Translations under genes and position numbers: made by a program
NCBI RefSeq assembly: GCF_029541745.1
Contig: NZ_CP089746.1
Location: forward strand, 5,775,559-5,839,558
DNA length: 64,000 nt
Direction of reading: 5' to 3'
DNA from: Streptomyces sp. LX-29
Lineage (GTDB): Bacteria > Actinomycetota > Actinomycetes > Streptomycetales > Streptomycetaceae
The notes under the pieces: model-generated
What the model was told of the DNA's origin: nothing
The model's input: the letters and a program-made list of their open reading frames with translations, nothing else
Databases searched by the model: none
Shown: piece after piece, positions 13,717 through 22,445 of the stretch
Layout: each line of letters opens with the position of its first letter
How positions within the stretch are numbered: position 1 is the stretch's first letter

Positions 13717-14880
13717 ATGCCCGAGAGTACGTACTTTGGCGCCCGCTTACGTGACATTCGGAAGCGGCGAGGGCTGAGCCAGCGTGAACTCGCAGCGGCT
13801 GCAGGTCTTTCGCTGTCCACCATCAGAACCCTGGAGCAGGGCGAGCACGCCTCCCCCCGCATGGAGACAGCGCACCGACTTGCTGTTGTGCTGCGCATGT
13901 CCACCACGAGCCTGCTGCAGCGCGAGGGTGAACAGGAGGTGGTTTCCGAGCCTTGGCGACCGCTTCAGCGAGCAGTCGAGGTTGCGGAGACGCAGTTGCC
14001 GGACGAGCCGACTCTGGCTGGCGTGCGCGCGGCTTTGGCCGACGTTCGTACCACCTTCTTCGCCAACGAGATTGCCGAGCTCTCCACCCTCCTCGGGCCT
14101 CTGCTGCGTGATGCCGAGGCGCTGACCGACGACGCCGAGGGGAGGGCTGTCCGAGCTCATCTGCTCCAGATCGCGGGGTCGACGCTTACGCAGGTGAGGC
14201 AGTACGCGGCGGCGGAGACCGCGCTGCGGAGAGCCCTGGACGAGGCGCCTGACCGCCTGCGTGCCGCGTCGATCGTCACCACGTGGTGCTGGCTCCTGGT
14301 CCGGCAGGGGAGGCTCGATGAGTCTCGCGAGCTGGCCACGCGATGGGCCGACGACATGGAACCTCGCGTCTCGCGGGCCACAGTGGAGGAGCTTGCGGCC
14401 TGGGGCTGGCTCCTTCTCCAGGCATCCGCGGCCTGCCTTCGCGACAACAGGCCCGGAGAGGCGGCCGATGCCCTGCGGCTGGCCAAGACCGCCGCGACGG
14501 CCACTGGACGCGAACTCCCCAAGGGCGACATCCGGCTGGCGTCCTGGGGGCCGACCACGGTCGCGTACAAGCAGGCCGAGCGGTACATCATCGCGGACCG
14601 ACCAGATGAGGTACTGGCGACGTCGCAGCGGCTGGCCGCTGTGCGGCGGATGGGCGGTACGGAGTTCAACCGGCACCGGCTGGATGTGGCCAAGGCGCAC
14701 GTGAAGTTGAAGCAGCCCACCGAGGCCATGGCCGTGCTGGCGAAGATCCATGCCGCGGCGCCGGAGTGGCTGGCCGAGCAGCGGTATGCGCGGGACATCA
14801 TGGGCGATGTGGTGAAGCGTCGCCGAACTCTGACCCCCGAGATGCGGATGATGGCTGACGCCGTGCGGCTGCCGATGTAG
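13717..14880 (+). CDS. XRE-family regulator with TPR-like helical C-terminus
   Basis: 387 residues from ATG 13717, preceded by GGGAG. Residues 5-60 form an XRE helix-turn-helix (LRDIRKRRGLSQRELAAAAGLS, recognition helix LSTIRTLEQGEHASP). The rest is helical and TPR-like: repeated LLQIAGSTLTQVRQYAAAETALRRAL, WGWLLLQASAACLRDNRPGEAADALRLAK and AVLAKIHAAAPEW units. Such Streptomyces regulators bind DNA as dimers and sense unknown ligands or peptides. The gene opens a same-strand group with the two paralogous unknown genes downstream (85 bp to the first). Confidence 0.85.
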   Translation: MPESTYFGARLRDIRKRRGLSQRELAAAAGLSLSTIRTLEQGEHASPRMETAHRLAVVLRMSTTSLLQREGEQEVVSEPWRPLQRAVEVAETQLPDEPTLAGVRAALADVRTTFFANEIAELSTLLGPLLRDAEALTDDAEGRAVRAHLLQIAGSTLTQVRQYAAAETALRRALDEAPDRLRAASIVTTWCWLLVRQGRLDESRELATRWADDMEPRVSRATVEELAAWGWLLLQASAACLRDNRPGEAADALRLAKTAATATGRELPKGDIRLASWGPTTVAYKQAERYIIADRPDEVLATSQRLAAVRRMGGTEFNRHRLDVAKAHVKLKQPTEAMAVLAKIHAAAPEWLAEQRYARDIMGDVVKRRRTLTPEMRMMADAVRLPM

Positions 14881-14964
14881 ATCCGTCGGCGGTGGTGATA
14901 CTTCGGGGCGACAGGCTCCGGAACCACCATTGATGATCGCTCGGCGTGACCATACGGTCACAGC

Positions 14965-15540
14965 ATGCCTGGTCAAGATTGCAGTGAAGCGTGGTCACAC
15001 GCGTGGAGTCCGCCCGGCGGGAAGAGCGTGCAGGCGCAGCCCGCCGGCCGGTGGTGGGATGCCGTACGGGTGCCTGCCGTGATCGGCGAGGTCGCGCTGG
15101 CGCTCCTTGGCGAGGAGTCCGGGGCGGTCATCGCCGACACGCGCGGCGCGGTCTGGTACTGGCTCGTGCGGCCCGGCACCGCAGCGGACTGGTCGCTGCA
15201 CCGGGTGCTTGCGCAGGGGGCGTTCGTCGTCGTACCCGGGAGGGAGCGCAAGGGCGGGCCGGGACTCCACTGGCGTGTCCCGCCGTCGGGGGCCCGGTCC
15301 CTCACCGACCCCGATCGTCTTCACGCCGCGTTGATGGCCGCCAACAGGGCCGTGAAGTGTTGCTATCGCTGTGACCGGCTGACTTCCGATCCCGTGTTCG
15401 TCGCGGACGTGCACGTGGCCAGTGGCGCTGACCGGGCCGTCTACGCCTGCCGGTCCTGCGCGGAACGCCTCTCGGAACGACCCGACGTGCTCGGCGAGGT
15501 CGCGGCCGGCCGTCGCGCGTTGGAAGGGCGGGCCCGATGA
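14965..15540 (+). CDS. Unknown protein, first of two tandem paralogues
   Basis: 191 residues from ATG 14965; the ribosome-binding site is weak, so the true start may be further in (for example GTG 15028). The core is WWDAVRVPAVIGEVALALLGEESGAVIADTRGAVWYWLVRPGTAADW, then GAFVVVPGRE..GPGLHWRVPPSGARSLTDPDRLHAAL. A C-terminal CYRCDRL..CRSC pair of CxxC knuckles suggests a zinc-binding end. The core recurs in the next gene, so the two arose by duplication. I know this type only as Streptomyces hypotheticals near XRE regulators, with possible distant likeness to prim-pol-associated N-terminal domains. No function assigned. Confidence 0.7.
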   Translation: MPGQDCSEAWSHAWSPPGGKSVQAQPAGRWWDAVRVPAVIGEVALALLGEESGAVIADTRGAVWYWLVRPGTAADWSLHRVLAQGAFVVVPGRERKGGPGLHWRVPPSGARSLTDPDRLHAALMAANRAVKCCYRCDRLTSDPVFVADVHVASGADRAVYACRSCAERLSERPDVLGEVAAGRRALEGRAR

Positions 15541-16090
15541 GCGGTGGCGACATCGCGACGCGCGGGGCCGTCACGCTGCCGAGCGGTGCGGAACCCGTGA
15601 AGCAGCCGGCGCGGGGCTGACCTGGGACGCCGTACGGGTGAGCCTCGGCTGCGCGGACGGTGTGCTGGAACGGCTCGGGGACGAGACCGGGGCCGTCATC
15701 GAGGACCCGCGCGAGGCGTGCCGGTACTGGCTGGTGGCCCCGGGCTCCGCGGAGGGGTGGGCTCTGCCGCACCCGGTGCTACGGCGGGGCGCCTTCGTGC
15801 CGGTGCCCCCGGCGGGGTGCACGGAGGGCCCCGGGGTGTGTTGGCGTGTGCCGCCGGGCCCCGGGCGCGGCCTGACCGACGCGCTGCGTCTGCACACGGC
15901 GTTGCTGGAATCGACCGGTGACCGGGAGGACCCGGTCCGGGCGGCATGGATCCCGTTCATCGTGCACGCCTCCAACTGCCCCCAGTGCCGCGACCGCCCG
16001 ACGGCGTGCACGACAGGGCTCGCACGGTGGGCCCGCTACCGGGAGGCGTTGTCCGGGGCTCGCGGCGGCAAGGTGGCCGGCTGCCCGTAG
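15537..16090 (+). pseudogene. Second tandem paralogue, apparently frameshifted near its start
   Basis: An ATG at 15537 overlaps the previous stop (ATGA) and reads 27 residues (MSGGDIATRGAVTLPSGAEP..) to a TGA at 15618. The paralogous core LTWDAVRVSLGCADGVLERLGDETGAVIEDPREACRYWLV continues in another frame to 16090, ending CPQCRDRPTACT..GKVAGCP. No ATG/GTG start with a ribosome-binding site serves the second frame; its nearest in-frame GTG is at 15422, inside the first gene. A single-base change in the GCGGGGCTG stretch (about 15609-15620) would join the frames. It is either a recent frameshift or a sequencing error. Confidence 0.55.
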
Positions 16091-16203
16091 ACCGGCGGGG
16101 CGGCGGGTCCGGCTGGCCGCCTGCCGTCAGTCGGGCACCGCGCACGAACCCGCCGAGGGCCGCATTCGGGAGGCGCTCAGGCCGCCCCCCGATGCGGCAC
16201 GAT

Positions 16204-17550
16204 TCACACCAGTTCGGGCTGCGGCTCCGGCTGCGGCGCCGGTGCCGCCTTCGGCTCCCACTTTCTGGTCGTCCGTATGTAGGCGTAGATCACGGAAGTC
16301 ATCGCCAGAATGAGAAGCGGTCCGAATACCCACGGAAGTTCGGCCATCTGCATCGGGATATAGCGGTAGGACAGCAAGAACGCGGCGAAGACCGTGGTGC
16401 CGTAAGCGACCAGCTGGATTCCCGACCGATCCCAGCCACGTGCCTGCGAGCGCAGAGCCGCCTCGATCGTGAGCGTGAAGACCACGCCGGCGATGATGTC
16501 CGCGCCGTAGTGGTAGCCGAATCCCAGCGTCGCGCCGAGCGTGGTGATCAGCCAGAACACGCCGAAGAACTGCAGAATCCGCGGGCCCCGGAGGGAGTGG
16601 ATGAAGATCGCGGTAGCCCACGCCGTGTGCAGGCTGGGCATGCAGTTGCGCGGGGTGACCTCGTTGAAGGGCATGTGGTGCGGCGCGTCGAGCGGCGGAG
16701 GTGTGTCCGGCCACAGGTTGGCCACCGCCCACTGCCCGCCGTCGGTGCCGTAGATGAAGATCGGTCCGACCACCGGGAAGATCATGTAGATGGCCGGCCC
16801 GAGGAGGCCGATCACCAGGAAGGTGCGCACCAGGTGATGGCTCGGGAAGCGGCGCTCGACCGCCACGTGGCGCAGCTGGTACAGGCTGACGACGACCGCG
16901 GCCACCGCGAGCTGAATGTAGACCCACTGGAGGAGAGGGGTGCCGATCGAGCCGGTGGCCTCGATGATCCGGCCGGCCAGCCACGACGGGTTGCCCAGCG
17001 CGTGATCGGCGGTCGCCACGTACTGGTCGAGCACCGTGGGGCGGGTCTTCGCCGTGATGAGCAGCCACGTATCGCCGGTCTTGCGGCCGGTCACCAGCAG
17101 CAGGCCCAGCCCGACGCCCTTCAGGAGCAGGGCACGTTCCCGGCCGGTGCGGCGTGTGACGGCGATGACCGCACAGCCCAGCATCACCCACAACGCGCCG
17201 TTGCCGAAGGGGTGGCCGTAGCCGGCGGGCGTCTTGGCGTCGACCGCCCACCGCACCAGAGTGAAGACGATGTCGATGCCGACTGCGACACCAGTCGCGA
17301 TGAGCCGTTCCCGCCAGGTGAACACCACCATCATCAGCGCCATGCTGCCGTACAACAGCGGCCCTGATTTGGGGAAGAAAATCACCTCTTTCGCCTGGTT
17401 GGTGATCGGCCCCTGCTGGCCGTAGTGGCGCGCGGCGATCTCCAGCGCGATGAGGAATCCGAGGGCTACCACACCGGCCGTGGCCCACAGGATCGCCCGC
17501 GGCTGACGCCACGCGGCGAACGCAGTTCTGCGGTCTGTTCGCGATATCAA
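16204..17550 (-). CDS. PAP2-family membrane phosphatase, copy A of a tandem pair
   Basis: 448 residues with many hydrophobic segments (roughly ten membrane helices). The C-terminal half has PAP2/inositolphosphotransferase features: FPVVGPIFIYG, then NCMPSLHTAWATAI (PSLH, catalytic His) and FGYHYGADIIAGVVF (HYxxDxxxG, second His). Such enzymes dephosphorylate or transfer lipid phosphates at the membrane. A closely similar copy follows upstream at 17860-19287; the copies differ mainly by an insert (KTPAGYGHP) here after WAVDA and by unrelated C-terminal tails (this one ends in a Pro/Glu/Gln run). Similar upstream sequences (GATATCAA..GCCGATTTGCT) show that the duplicated unit included the promoter. 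Confidence 0.85.
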   Translation of the reverse strand: MISRTDRRTAFAAWRQPRAILWATAGVVALGFLIALEIAARHYGQQGPITNQAKEVIFFPKSGPLLYGSMALMMVVFTWRERLIATGVAVGIDIVFTLVRWAVDAKTPAGYGHPFGNGALWVMLGCAVIAVTRRTGRERALLLKGVGLGLLLVTGRKTGDTWLLITAKTRPTVLDQYVATADHALGNPSWLAGRIIEATGSIGTPLLQWVYIQLAVAAVVVSLYQLRHVAVERRFPSHHLVRTFLVIGLLGPAIYMIFPVVGPIFIYGTDGGQWAVANLWPDTPPPLDAPHHMPFNEVTPRNCMPSLHTAWATAIFIHSLRGPRILQFFGVFWLITTLGATLGFGYHYGADIIAGVVFTLTIEAALRSQARGWDRSGIQLVAYGTTVFAAFLLSYRYIPMQMAELPWVFGPLLILAMTSVIYAYIRTTRKWEPKAAPAPQPEPQPELV

Positions 17551-17710
17551 TGCTTTAGCCGATTTGCTCGATTTTGGTCGGATATTCTGCTGATCGTGCT
17601 AGATGGCATGATTTTCCGGTGAAGGGTGGGCGATGAGGGCGATCGTCAAAAGTCGGATCATGCTATCGGAGTCGAAACGGGCGGCCTGAGCGGGATATCG
17701 GCCAAGCCCG

Positions 17711-17810
17711 GTCCAGGCAGACCCAGTTCTCCCCGGTCCGGGCAGCCCCGGTTCTCCTCGGTCCGGGCGGCCCCGGTTCTCGCCGATCCGGGCGGCCCCG
17801 GTTCTCGCCC
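17711..17810. repeat. Imperfect tandem repeat, 25 bp x 4
   Basis: Between the two PAP2 genes, units of about 25 bp start at 17711, 17736, 17761 and 17786 with the consensus GTCCGGGCGGCCCCGGTTCTC. The last two are nearly identical and the first is more diverged. The unit is not divisible by three; I see no gene in the 309-bp gap. It may form hairpins at the end of the upstream transcript. Confidence 0.75.
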
Positions 17811-17859
17811 CGGCCCGCCCCACCCCGCACGGCACAGCGCAAGAGGCTCGAACCGGTGA

Positions 17860-19287
17860 TCAGTCGATCGGGTTCGAAGCACCTTCGGAGGGGCCGGCAG
17901 CCTTGGTGAGGCAGAGGTCCTCGGTCGTCTCTCGACGCAACCCACTCGCGCTGCGGGCCACGCCATTCCGCGGCGCCGGTACGGCGGCCTTCGGCTCCCA
18001 CGTTGCGGTGGTCCGTACGTAGCCGTAGATCACCGAGGCCATCGCCAGAAGGAGAAGGGGGCCGAACAACCACGGGTAATCGGCCATCTGCGTCGGCAGG
18101 TAGCGGTAGGACGTCAGGAGCGCGGCGAAGACCGTGGTGCCGTAGGCGACCAGTTGGATTCCCGACCGGTCCCAGCCGCGGGTGATCGAGCGCAGAGCCG
18201 CCTCGATCGTGAGCGTGAACACCACACCGGCAATGAGATCCACGCCGTAGTGGTAGCCGAATCCCAGCGTCGCGCCGAGCGTGGAGATCAGCCAGAACGT
18301 GCCTGCGAAGCGCAGAACGCGTGGGCCCTTGCGGGAGTGGATGAAGATCGCGGTAGCCCACGCCGTGTGCAGGCTGGGCATGCAGTTGCGTGGGGTGATC
18401 TCGTCGTACGGCATCGGCTGCGGGGTGTCGATCGTCGGCAGCGTGTCCGGCCACAGGTTGGCTATCGCCCAGGGTTCGCCACCGGTACCGAAGGCGCCGG
18501 TGCCGTAGACGAAGATCGGTCCGACCACCGGGAAGATCATGTAGATGGCCGGCCCGACGAGGCCGATCACCAGGAAGGTGCGCACCAGGTGATGGCTCGG
18601 GAAGCGGCGCTCGACCGCCACATGGCGCAGCTGGTACATCGTGACGACGACCGCGGCCACCGCGAGCTGAATGTAGACCCAGTCGAGAAGGTGAGTGCCG
18701 ATCGGATCGGTGGCCTGGACGATTCGGCCCACCAGCCACGACGGGTTGCCTAGCGCGTGATCGGCGGTCGCCACGTACTGGTCGAGCACCATCGGGCGGG
18801 TCTTCGAGGTGATGAGCAGCCAGGTATCGCCGGTCTTCCGACCGGCCACCAGCAGCAGGCCCAGCCCAACGCCCTTCAGCAGCAGGGCACGTTCCCGGCC
18901 GGTGCGGCGTGTGACGGCGATGACCGCACAGCCCAACATCACCCACAACGCGCCGTTGCCGAACATCATCTTGGCGTCGACCGCCCACCGCACCAGGAAG
19001 AAGGCGATGTCGATGCCGACCGCGACACCCAAGGCGATGAACCGTTCCCGCCAGGTGAGCACCACCATCATCAGCGCCATGCTGGCGTACAGCAACGGCC
19101 CCGATTTAGGGGCGAATATCACCTCTTTCGCCTGGTTGGCCATCGGCCCCGGTAGGCCGTAGTGGCGTGCGGCGATCTCCAGCGCGATGAGGAATCCAAG
19201 GGTTACCACACCGGCCGTAGCCCACAATATCGCCCGCGGTTGACGCCACGCGGCGAATGCATTTCTGCCGTTTATTCGCGATATCAA
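17860..19287 (-). CDS. PAP2-family membrane phosphatase, copy B of a tandem pair
   Basis: 475 residues, near-identical in long blocks to the gene at 16204. Both catalytic motifs are kept (NCMPSLHTAWATAI; FGYHYGVDLIAGVVF), as is the FPVVGPIFVYG segment. Relative to copy A it lacks the KTPAGYGHP insert, has an extra GAFGTGGEP loop and ends in an unrelated 35-residue tail (..TEDLCLTKAAGPSEGASNPID). Predicted role: membrane lipid-phosphate phosphatase or phosphotransferase. It is transcribed first, with copy A 309 bp downstream; the repeats in between could separate the two transcripts. The 285 bp upstream (19288-19572) contain no gene that I can support. Confidence 0.85.
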   Translation of the reverse strand: MISRINGRNAFAAWRQPRAILWATAGVVTLGFLIALEIAARHYGLPGPMANQAKEVIFAPKSGPLLYASMALMMVVLTWRERFIALGVAVGIDIAFFLVRWAVDAKMMFGNGALWVMLGCAVIAVTRRTGRERALLLKGVGLGLLLVAGRKTGDTWLLITSKTRPMVLDQYVATADHALGNPSWLVGRIVQATDPIGTHLLDWVYIQLAVAAVVVTMYQLRHVAVERRFPSHHLVRTFLVIGLVGPAIYMIFPVVGPIFVYGTGAFGTGGEPWAIANLWPDTLPTIDTPQPMPYDEITPRNCMPSLHTAWATAIFIHSRKGPRVLRFAGTFWLISTLGATLGFGYHYGVDLIAGVVFTLTIEAALRSITRGWDRSGIQLVAYGTTVFAALLTSYRYLPTQMADYPWLFGPLLLLAMASVIYGYVRTTATWEPKAAVPAPRNGVARSASGLRRETTEDLCLTKAAGPSEGASNPID

Positions 19288-19572
19288 TTGCCTGGCCGAT
19301 TTGCTAGGTTTTGGCGGAATGTGTCACTCATCGTGCTGGATGGCATGGTTTTCTGGCGAAGGGTGGGCGATCGGGGCGGTCATCATGAGTTCGGGTCATG
19401 TTATCGGAGCGCTCGGGGTGGGTTTCGTCGGCCGTGGACGGCGTCAAGATCGGTTGATTGATCCCGCGCTCGATGGTCCAGCTGTTTTGGGCATGGCCAT
19501 GAAATCCGGCGGGCACGGTCCGCGTGCGCCGCGCACCCCGGCTCACGCCTCCCCGGCTCACGCCTCCCCGGC

Positions 19573-20196
19573 TCACGCCTCCGCCAACGCCTCCAGCGCC
19601 GCCCTGGCAGCCGTCAGCGCCCCCTTGCGGATCGTGTCGGCGTCGGCGGCCTCGCCGGAGGCGAAGTCGCTGCCGTTGTAGGTGACGGTGATCATCGCGT
19701 TGTCCTGGTGGAGGACGACCACCGCCTCGCGGGTCCGCTGGCCGTCCTCGGTGGTGACGCGCTCGGTGAGGGTGGCGTGGTCGCCGAGGTCGGGGACGGG
19801 GGTGCCGGGGGTCTCGGTCGCGGGAGTGGGGGGACGGCGGGTGGGGGTGATGTCGTAGGTGACGTCGAGCCAGCGGTAGTCGTAGCCGTGGAGGGCGTGC
19901 CAGGAGCAGCCGGTGCGACGGGTGGCGTCGGTGGAGGTGAGCAGGGAGCCGGCGGGGTTGGCGCCGGGGACCAGGGGCTTCACGGTGGCGGCGGGGAGCG
20001 TCGCGCAGGCGTCGCGCGGGGGCGCGGAGTGGCGTGGGGCCGGTGCGCTGGCGCTCGGGGCGGGGGAGGGGTCCGACCCGGCGGCGGGTTTGGGGCGTGC
20101 GTCCGAGGGGCCGGTGGCGGTCATGGCCAGGCCGGCGGCGGTCAGCGCGGCGACGGGCAGCAGGCGGGCGCCCAGGGTGAGGGGGAGAGAACGCAC
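19573..20196 (-). CDS. Secreted protein, DUF3558-like
   Basis: 207 residues. The N-terminus MRSLPLTLGARLLPVAALTAAGLAMTATG is a signal peptide without a lipobox. After a Pro/Ala/Ser linker comes a domain with DACATLPAATVKPLVPGANPAGS..CSWHALHGYDYRWLDV, where the two Cys probably form a disulfide, as in DUF3558-type actinobacterial secreted proteins. Function unknown. The stop lies inside three 15-bp repeats GGCTCACGCCTCCCC (19540-19582), so the exact C-terminus may vary between strains. Divergent from phoD across a 343-bp gap holding an 18-bp palindrome. Confidence 0.65.
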   Translation of the reverse strand: MRSLPLTLGARLLPVAALTAAGLAMTATGPSDARPKPAAGSDPSPAPSASAPAPRHSAPPRDACATLPAATVKPLVPGANPAGSLLTSTDATRRTGCSWHALHGYDYRWLDVTYDITPTRRPPTPATETPGTPVPDLGDHATLTERVTTEDGQRTREAVVVLHQDNAMITVTYNGSDFASGEAADADTIRKGALTAARAALEALAEA

Positions 20197-20449
20197 GTCG
20201 GCTCTCTTCGGTCGGCAGGATGTTTCGGCGGGGCGTGGGGTGGAGGGGTTCCGCCGGACGTTCGGCCGTGGGGCGCTCGTCCGGGCGCGTCCTGCGGGCG
20301 CGTCCTACGGGCGTGTCGGCAGGAGGTCTCCTCATCCCGACACCGCTCCTGCGGCGGCGGGAAGATGACCTTGCCACAGGAACCCCGCCGAGAACAGACC
20401 ACCTGCGGATTACGCCGAATGCCTGAAGCGGAGGTGGATCTCACTCGTA

Positions 20450-20467
20450 CGACATATATATGTCGTG
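20450..20467. promoter_or_regulatory. Perfect 18-bp AT-rich palindrome upstream of phoD
   Basis: ACGACATATATATGTCGT is its own reverse complement. It lies 73 bp before the phoD start in the gap between divergent genes (20197-20539, no gene). An AT-rich core of this kind in such GC-rich DNA is a good candidate repressor site. No regulator gene is adjacent. Confidence 0.6.
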
Positions 20468-20539
20468 AACGGGTCAGGACATCGCCGCCCGTAACCCTTC
20501 CAATTTCCTCTGACACCTCTCAGGTCGGAGGAATGCCCC

Positions 20540-22198
20540 ATGGGACACATGGCACACGCAGCACGCTCAGCGCGCTCAGCACGCGCCACGCACCAGCCGG
20601 AGCTTCGGGCCGCCGCCGCACGTCTGGGGCGCCGCCGGTTCCTCACCGTCACCTCGGCCGCCGCGGCCCTCGCCTTCAGCACCAACCTGCCGAGCGCGCA
20701 CGCGGCGGAGGTGACGCCGCGCAGCCTCTCGGAGGACCCGTTCACCCTCGGGGTGGCCTCCGGCGACCCGCTGCCGGACTCCGTGCTGCTGTGGACGCGG
20801 CTGGCCCCCCGCCCGTACGAGCCGCGCGGTGGGCTGCCCGCCGAGGGCGTGGTGTGGGTGGAGTGGGAGATCTGCCGCGACGACCGGTTCAGACGCGTGG
20901 CCCGGCGCGGCACCGCCGCCGCGCACGCCGCGTTCGACTACGCCGTGCACGTGGAGGCGGACGGCCTCGCCCCCGGCCGGGACTACTGGTACCGCTTCCG
21001 CGTCGGCTCCTGGGTCAGCCCGGCCGGCCGCACCCGCACCGCCCCGGCCCGCCGCGCCCACGTCGACCAGGGCCGCTTCGGGCTGCTCTCCTGCCAGGCG
21101 TACCACGACGGCTACTACACGGCCCTCGGACACCTCGCGAACGAGGACCTCGACGCCGTCTTCCACGTCGGCGACTACCTCTACGAGTACGCGGTCAACG
21201 CGGTCGGCGGCGCTCGCAACTACACCGACCGCACACTTCCGGACATCTTCAACCGCGAGACCCTCACCCTGGAGGACTACCGGCTGCGCTACGCGCTCTA
21301 CAAGACCGACCCGGAGCTCCAGGCCGCGCACGCCGCCTTCCCCTGGTTCGTCACCTGGGACGACCACGAGACCGAGAACAACTACGCCGGCGACACGGAC
21401 GAGAACGGCAACCCGCCGGAGGAGTTCCTGCTGCGCCGGGCCGCCGCCTACCGCGCGTACTGGGAGAACATGCCGCTGCGCAGGCCGCACCGGCCCGACG
21501 GCCCCGACATGCGGCTCTACCGGCGCTTCCACCACGGGCGGCTCGCCCAGTTCGACATCCTCGACACCCGGCAGTACCGGTCCGACCAGGCGTACGGCGA
21601 CGGCTGGCAGTACCCGGGCCCCGAGTCCGAGGACCCGAGCCGCACCATGGTCGGCGCCGCCCAGGAGCGCTGGCTGCTGCACGGCTTCCGGCGCTCCACC
21701 GCCACCTGGAACGTGCTGCCGCAGCAGGTCACCTTCTGCCGCCGCAAGGACACCACCGCCGCCCGCTCCAAGCTCAGCATGGACGCCTGGGACGGATACC
21801 CGGCATCCCGCCAGCGGATCCTCGACGGCGTCGAGCGGGCCGGCATCGACAACCTGATCGTCCTCACCGGCGACGTCCATGTCTCGTACGCCATGGACAT
21901 CAAGCGCGACTTCGGCGAGCCGTCCTCCCGCACCCTCGGGGTCGAGATCGTCGGCACCTCCGTCACCAGCGGCAAGAACGGCACCGACAAGCCGTCCAAC
22001 TGGGCCACCTTCATGGCCGCCAATCCGCACATGAAGTTCTACAACGGCCGTCGTGGATACGTCCTCCTCACCCTCGACGAGGACCAGGCCCGCGCCGACT
22101 ACCGGACGGTCTCCCATGTGACCACCCCCGGCGGCGCGGTCACCACCGCCGCCTCCTTCATCACCGAGTCGGGCAACCCGGGGCTCCAAGCCGTGTGA
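20540..22198 (+). CDS. phoD: PhoD-type alkaline phosphatase, Tat-exported
   Basis: 552 residues from ATG 20540 with GGAGGA 7 nt upstream. Residues 1-55 hold a twin-arginine signal (RRRFLTVTSAAAALAF, then SAHAA cleavage). The N-terminal Fn3-like domain is followed by the metallophosphatase core: LLSCQAYHDGYYTAL, VFHVGDYLYEY, FPWFVTWDDHETENNY and LTGDVHVSYAMDIKRDF, which give the Fe/Ca ligands expected of PhoD. It releases phosphate from phosphodiesters and teichoic-acid-like substrates outside the cell. In Streptomyces PhoD genes are usually under PhoP control; I do not see the tandem GTTCACC repeats of a PHO box here, only a palindrome of different type at 20450. Confidence 0.92.
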   Translation: MGHMAHAARSARSARATHQPELRAAAARLGRRRFLTVTSAAAALAFSTNLPSAHAAEVTPRSLSEDPFTLGVASGDPLPDSVLLWTRLAPRPYEPRGGLPAEGVVWVEWEICRDDRFRRVARRGTAAAHAAFDYAVHVEADGLAPGRDYWYRFRVGSWVSPAGRTRTAPARRAHVDQGRFGLLSCQAYHDGYYTALGHLANEDLDAVFHVGDYLYEYAVNAVGGARNYTDRTLPDIFNRETLTLEDYRLRYALYKTDPELQAAHAAFPWFVTWDDHETENNYAGDTDENGNPPEEFLLRRAAAYRAYWENMPLRRPHRPDGPDMRLYRRFHHGRLAQFDILDTRQYRSDQAYGDGWQYPGPESEDPSRTMVGAAQERWLLHGFRRSTATWNVLPQQVTFCRRKDTTAARSKLSMDAWDGYPASRQRILDGVERAGIDNLIVLTGDVHVSYAMDIKRDFGEPSSRTLGVEIVGTSVTSGKNGTDKPSNWATFMAANPHMKFYNGRRGYVLLTLDEDQARADYRTVSHVTTPGGAVTTAASFITESGNPGLQAV

Positions 22199-22240
22199 CC
22201 CCCGTCGGGCCCGTGGCTCCACGGCTCCACGGCTCCGCCG

Positions 22241-22360
22241 GCCGGCCCGGAGCGGAGTCGGCCGGCCCGGAGCGGAGTCGGCCGGCCCGGAGCGGAGTCG
22301 GCCGGCCCGGAGCGGAGTCGGCCGGCCCGGAGCGGAGTCGGCCGGCCCGGAGCGGAGCGG
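22241..22360. repeat. Tandem repeat, 20 bp x 6
   Basis: Six consecutive units GCCGGCCCGGAGCGGAGTCG run from 22241 to 22360; the first five are identical and the sixth changes at its last bases (AGCGGAGCGG). It lies between phoD and the efflux-pump gene. The unit is not a multiple of three, so it is non-coding, and it contains GGCCGGCC palindromic joints. A candidate variable-number repeat. Confidence 0.95.
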
Positions 22361-22445
22361 TCCGATCCGTGGCGAAGATCCGTAAATAGGACGGCGCCGG
22401 ATGAGAACATAGTGTCTGCTTCAACGACTCTTGGAGAGCTGCTGC

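Noticed and set aside
20400..20540. PHO box before phoD
   Set aside because: I looked for tandem GTTCACC-like 11-bp repeats and found only an isolated GTTCAC-like hexamer on the opposite strand, which is not enough.
22241..22360. CRISPR array
   Set aside because: The repeats are directly adjacent with no spacers, and there are no cas genes in the window.
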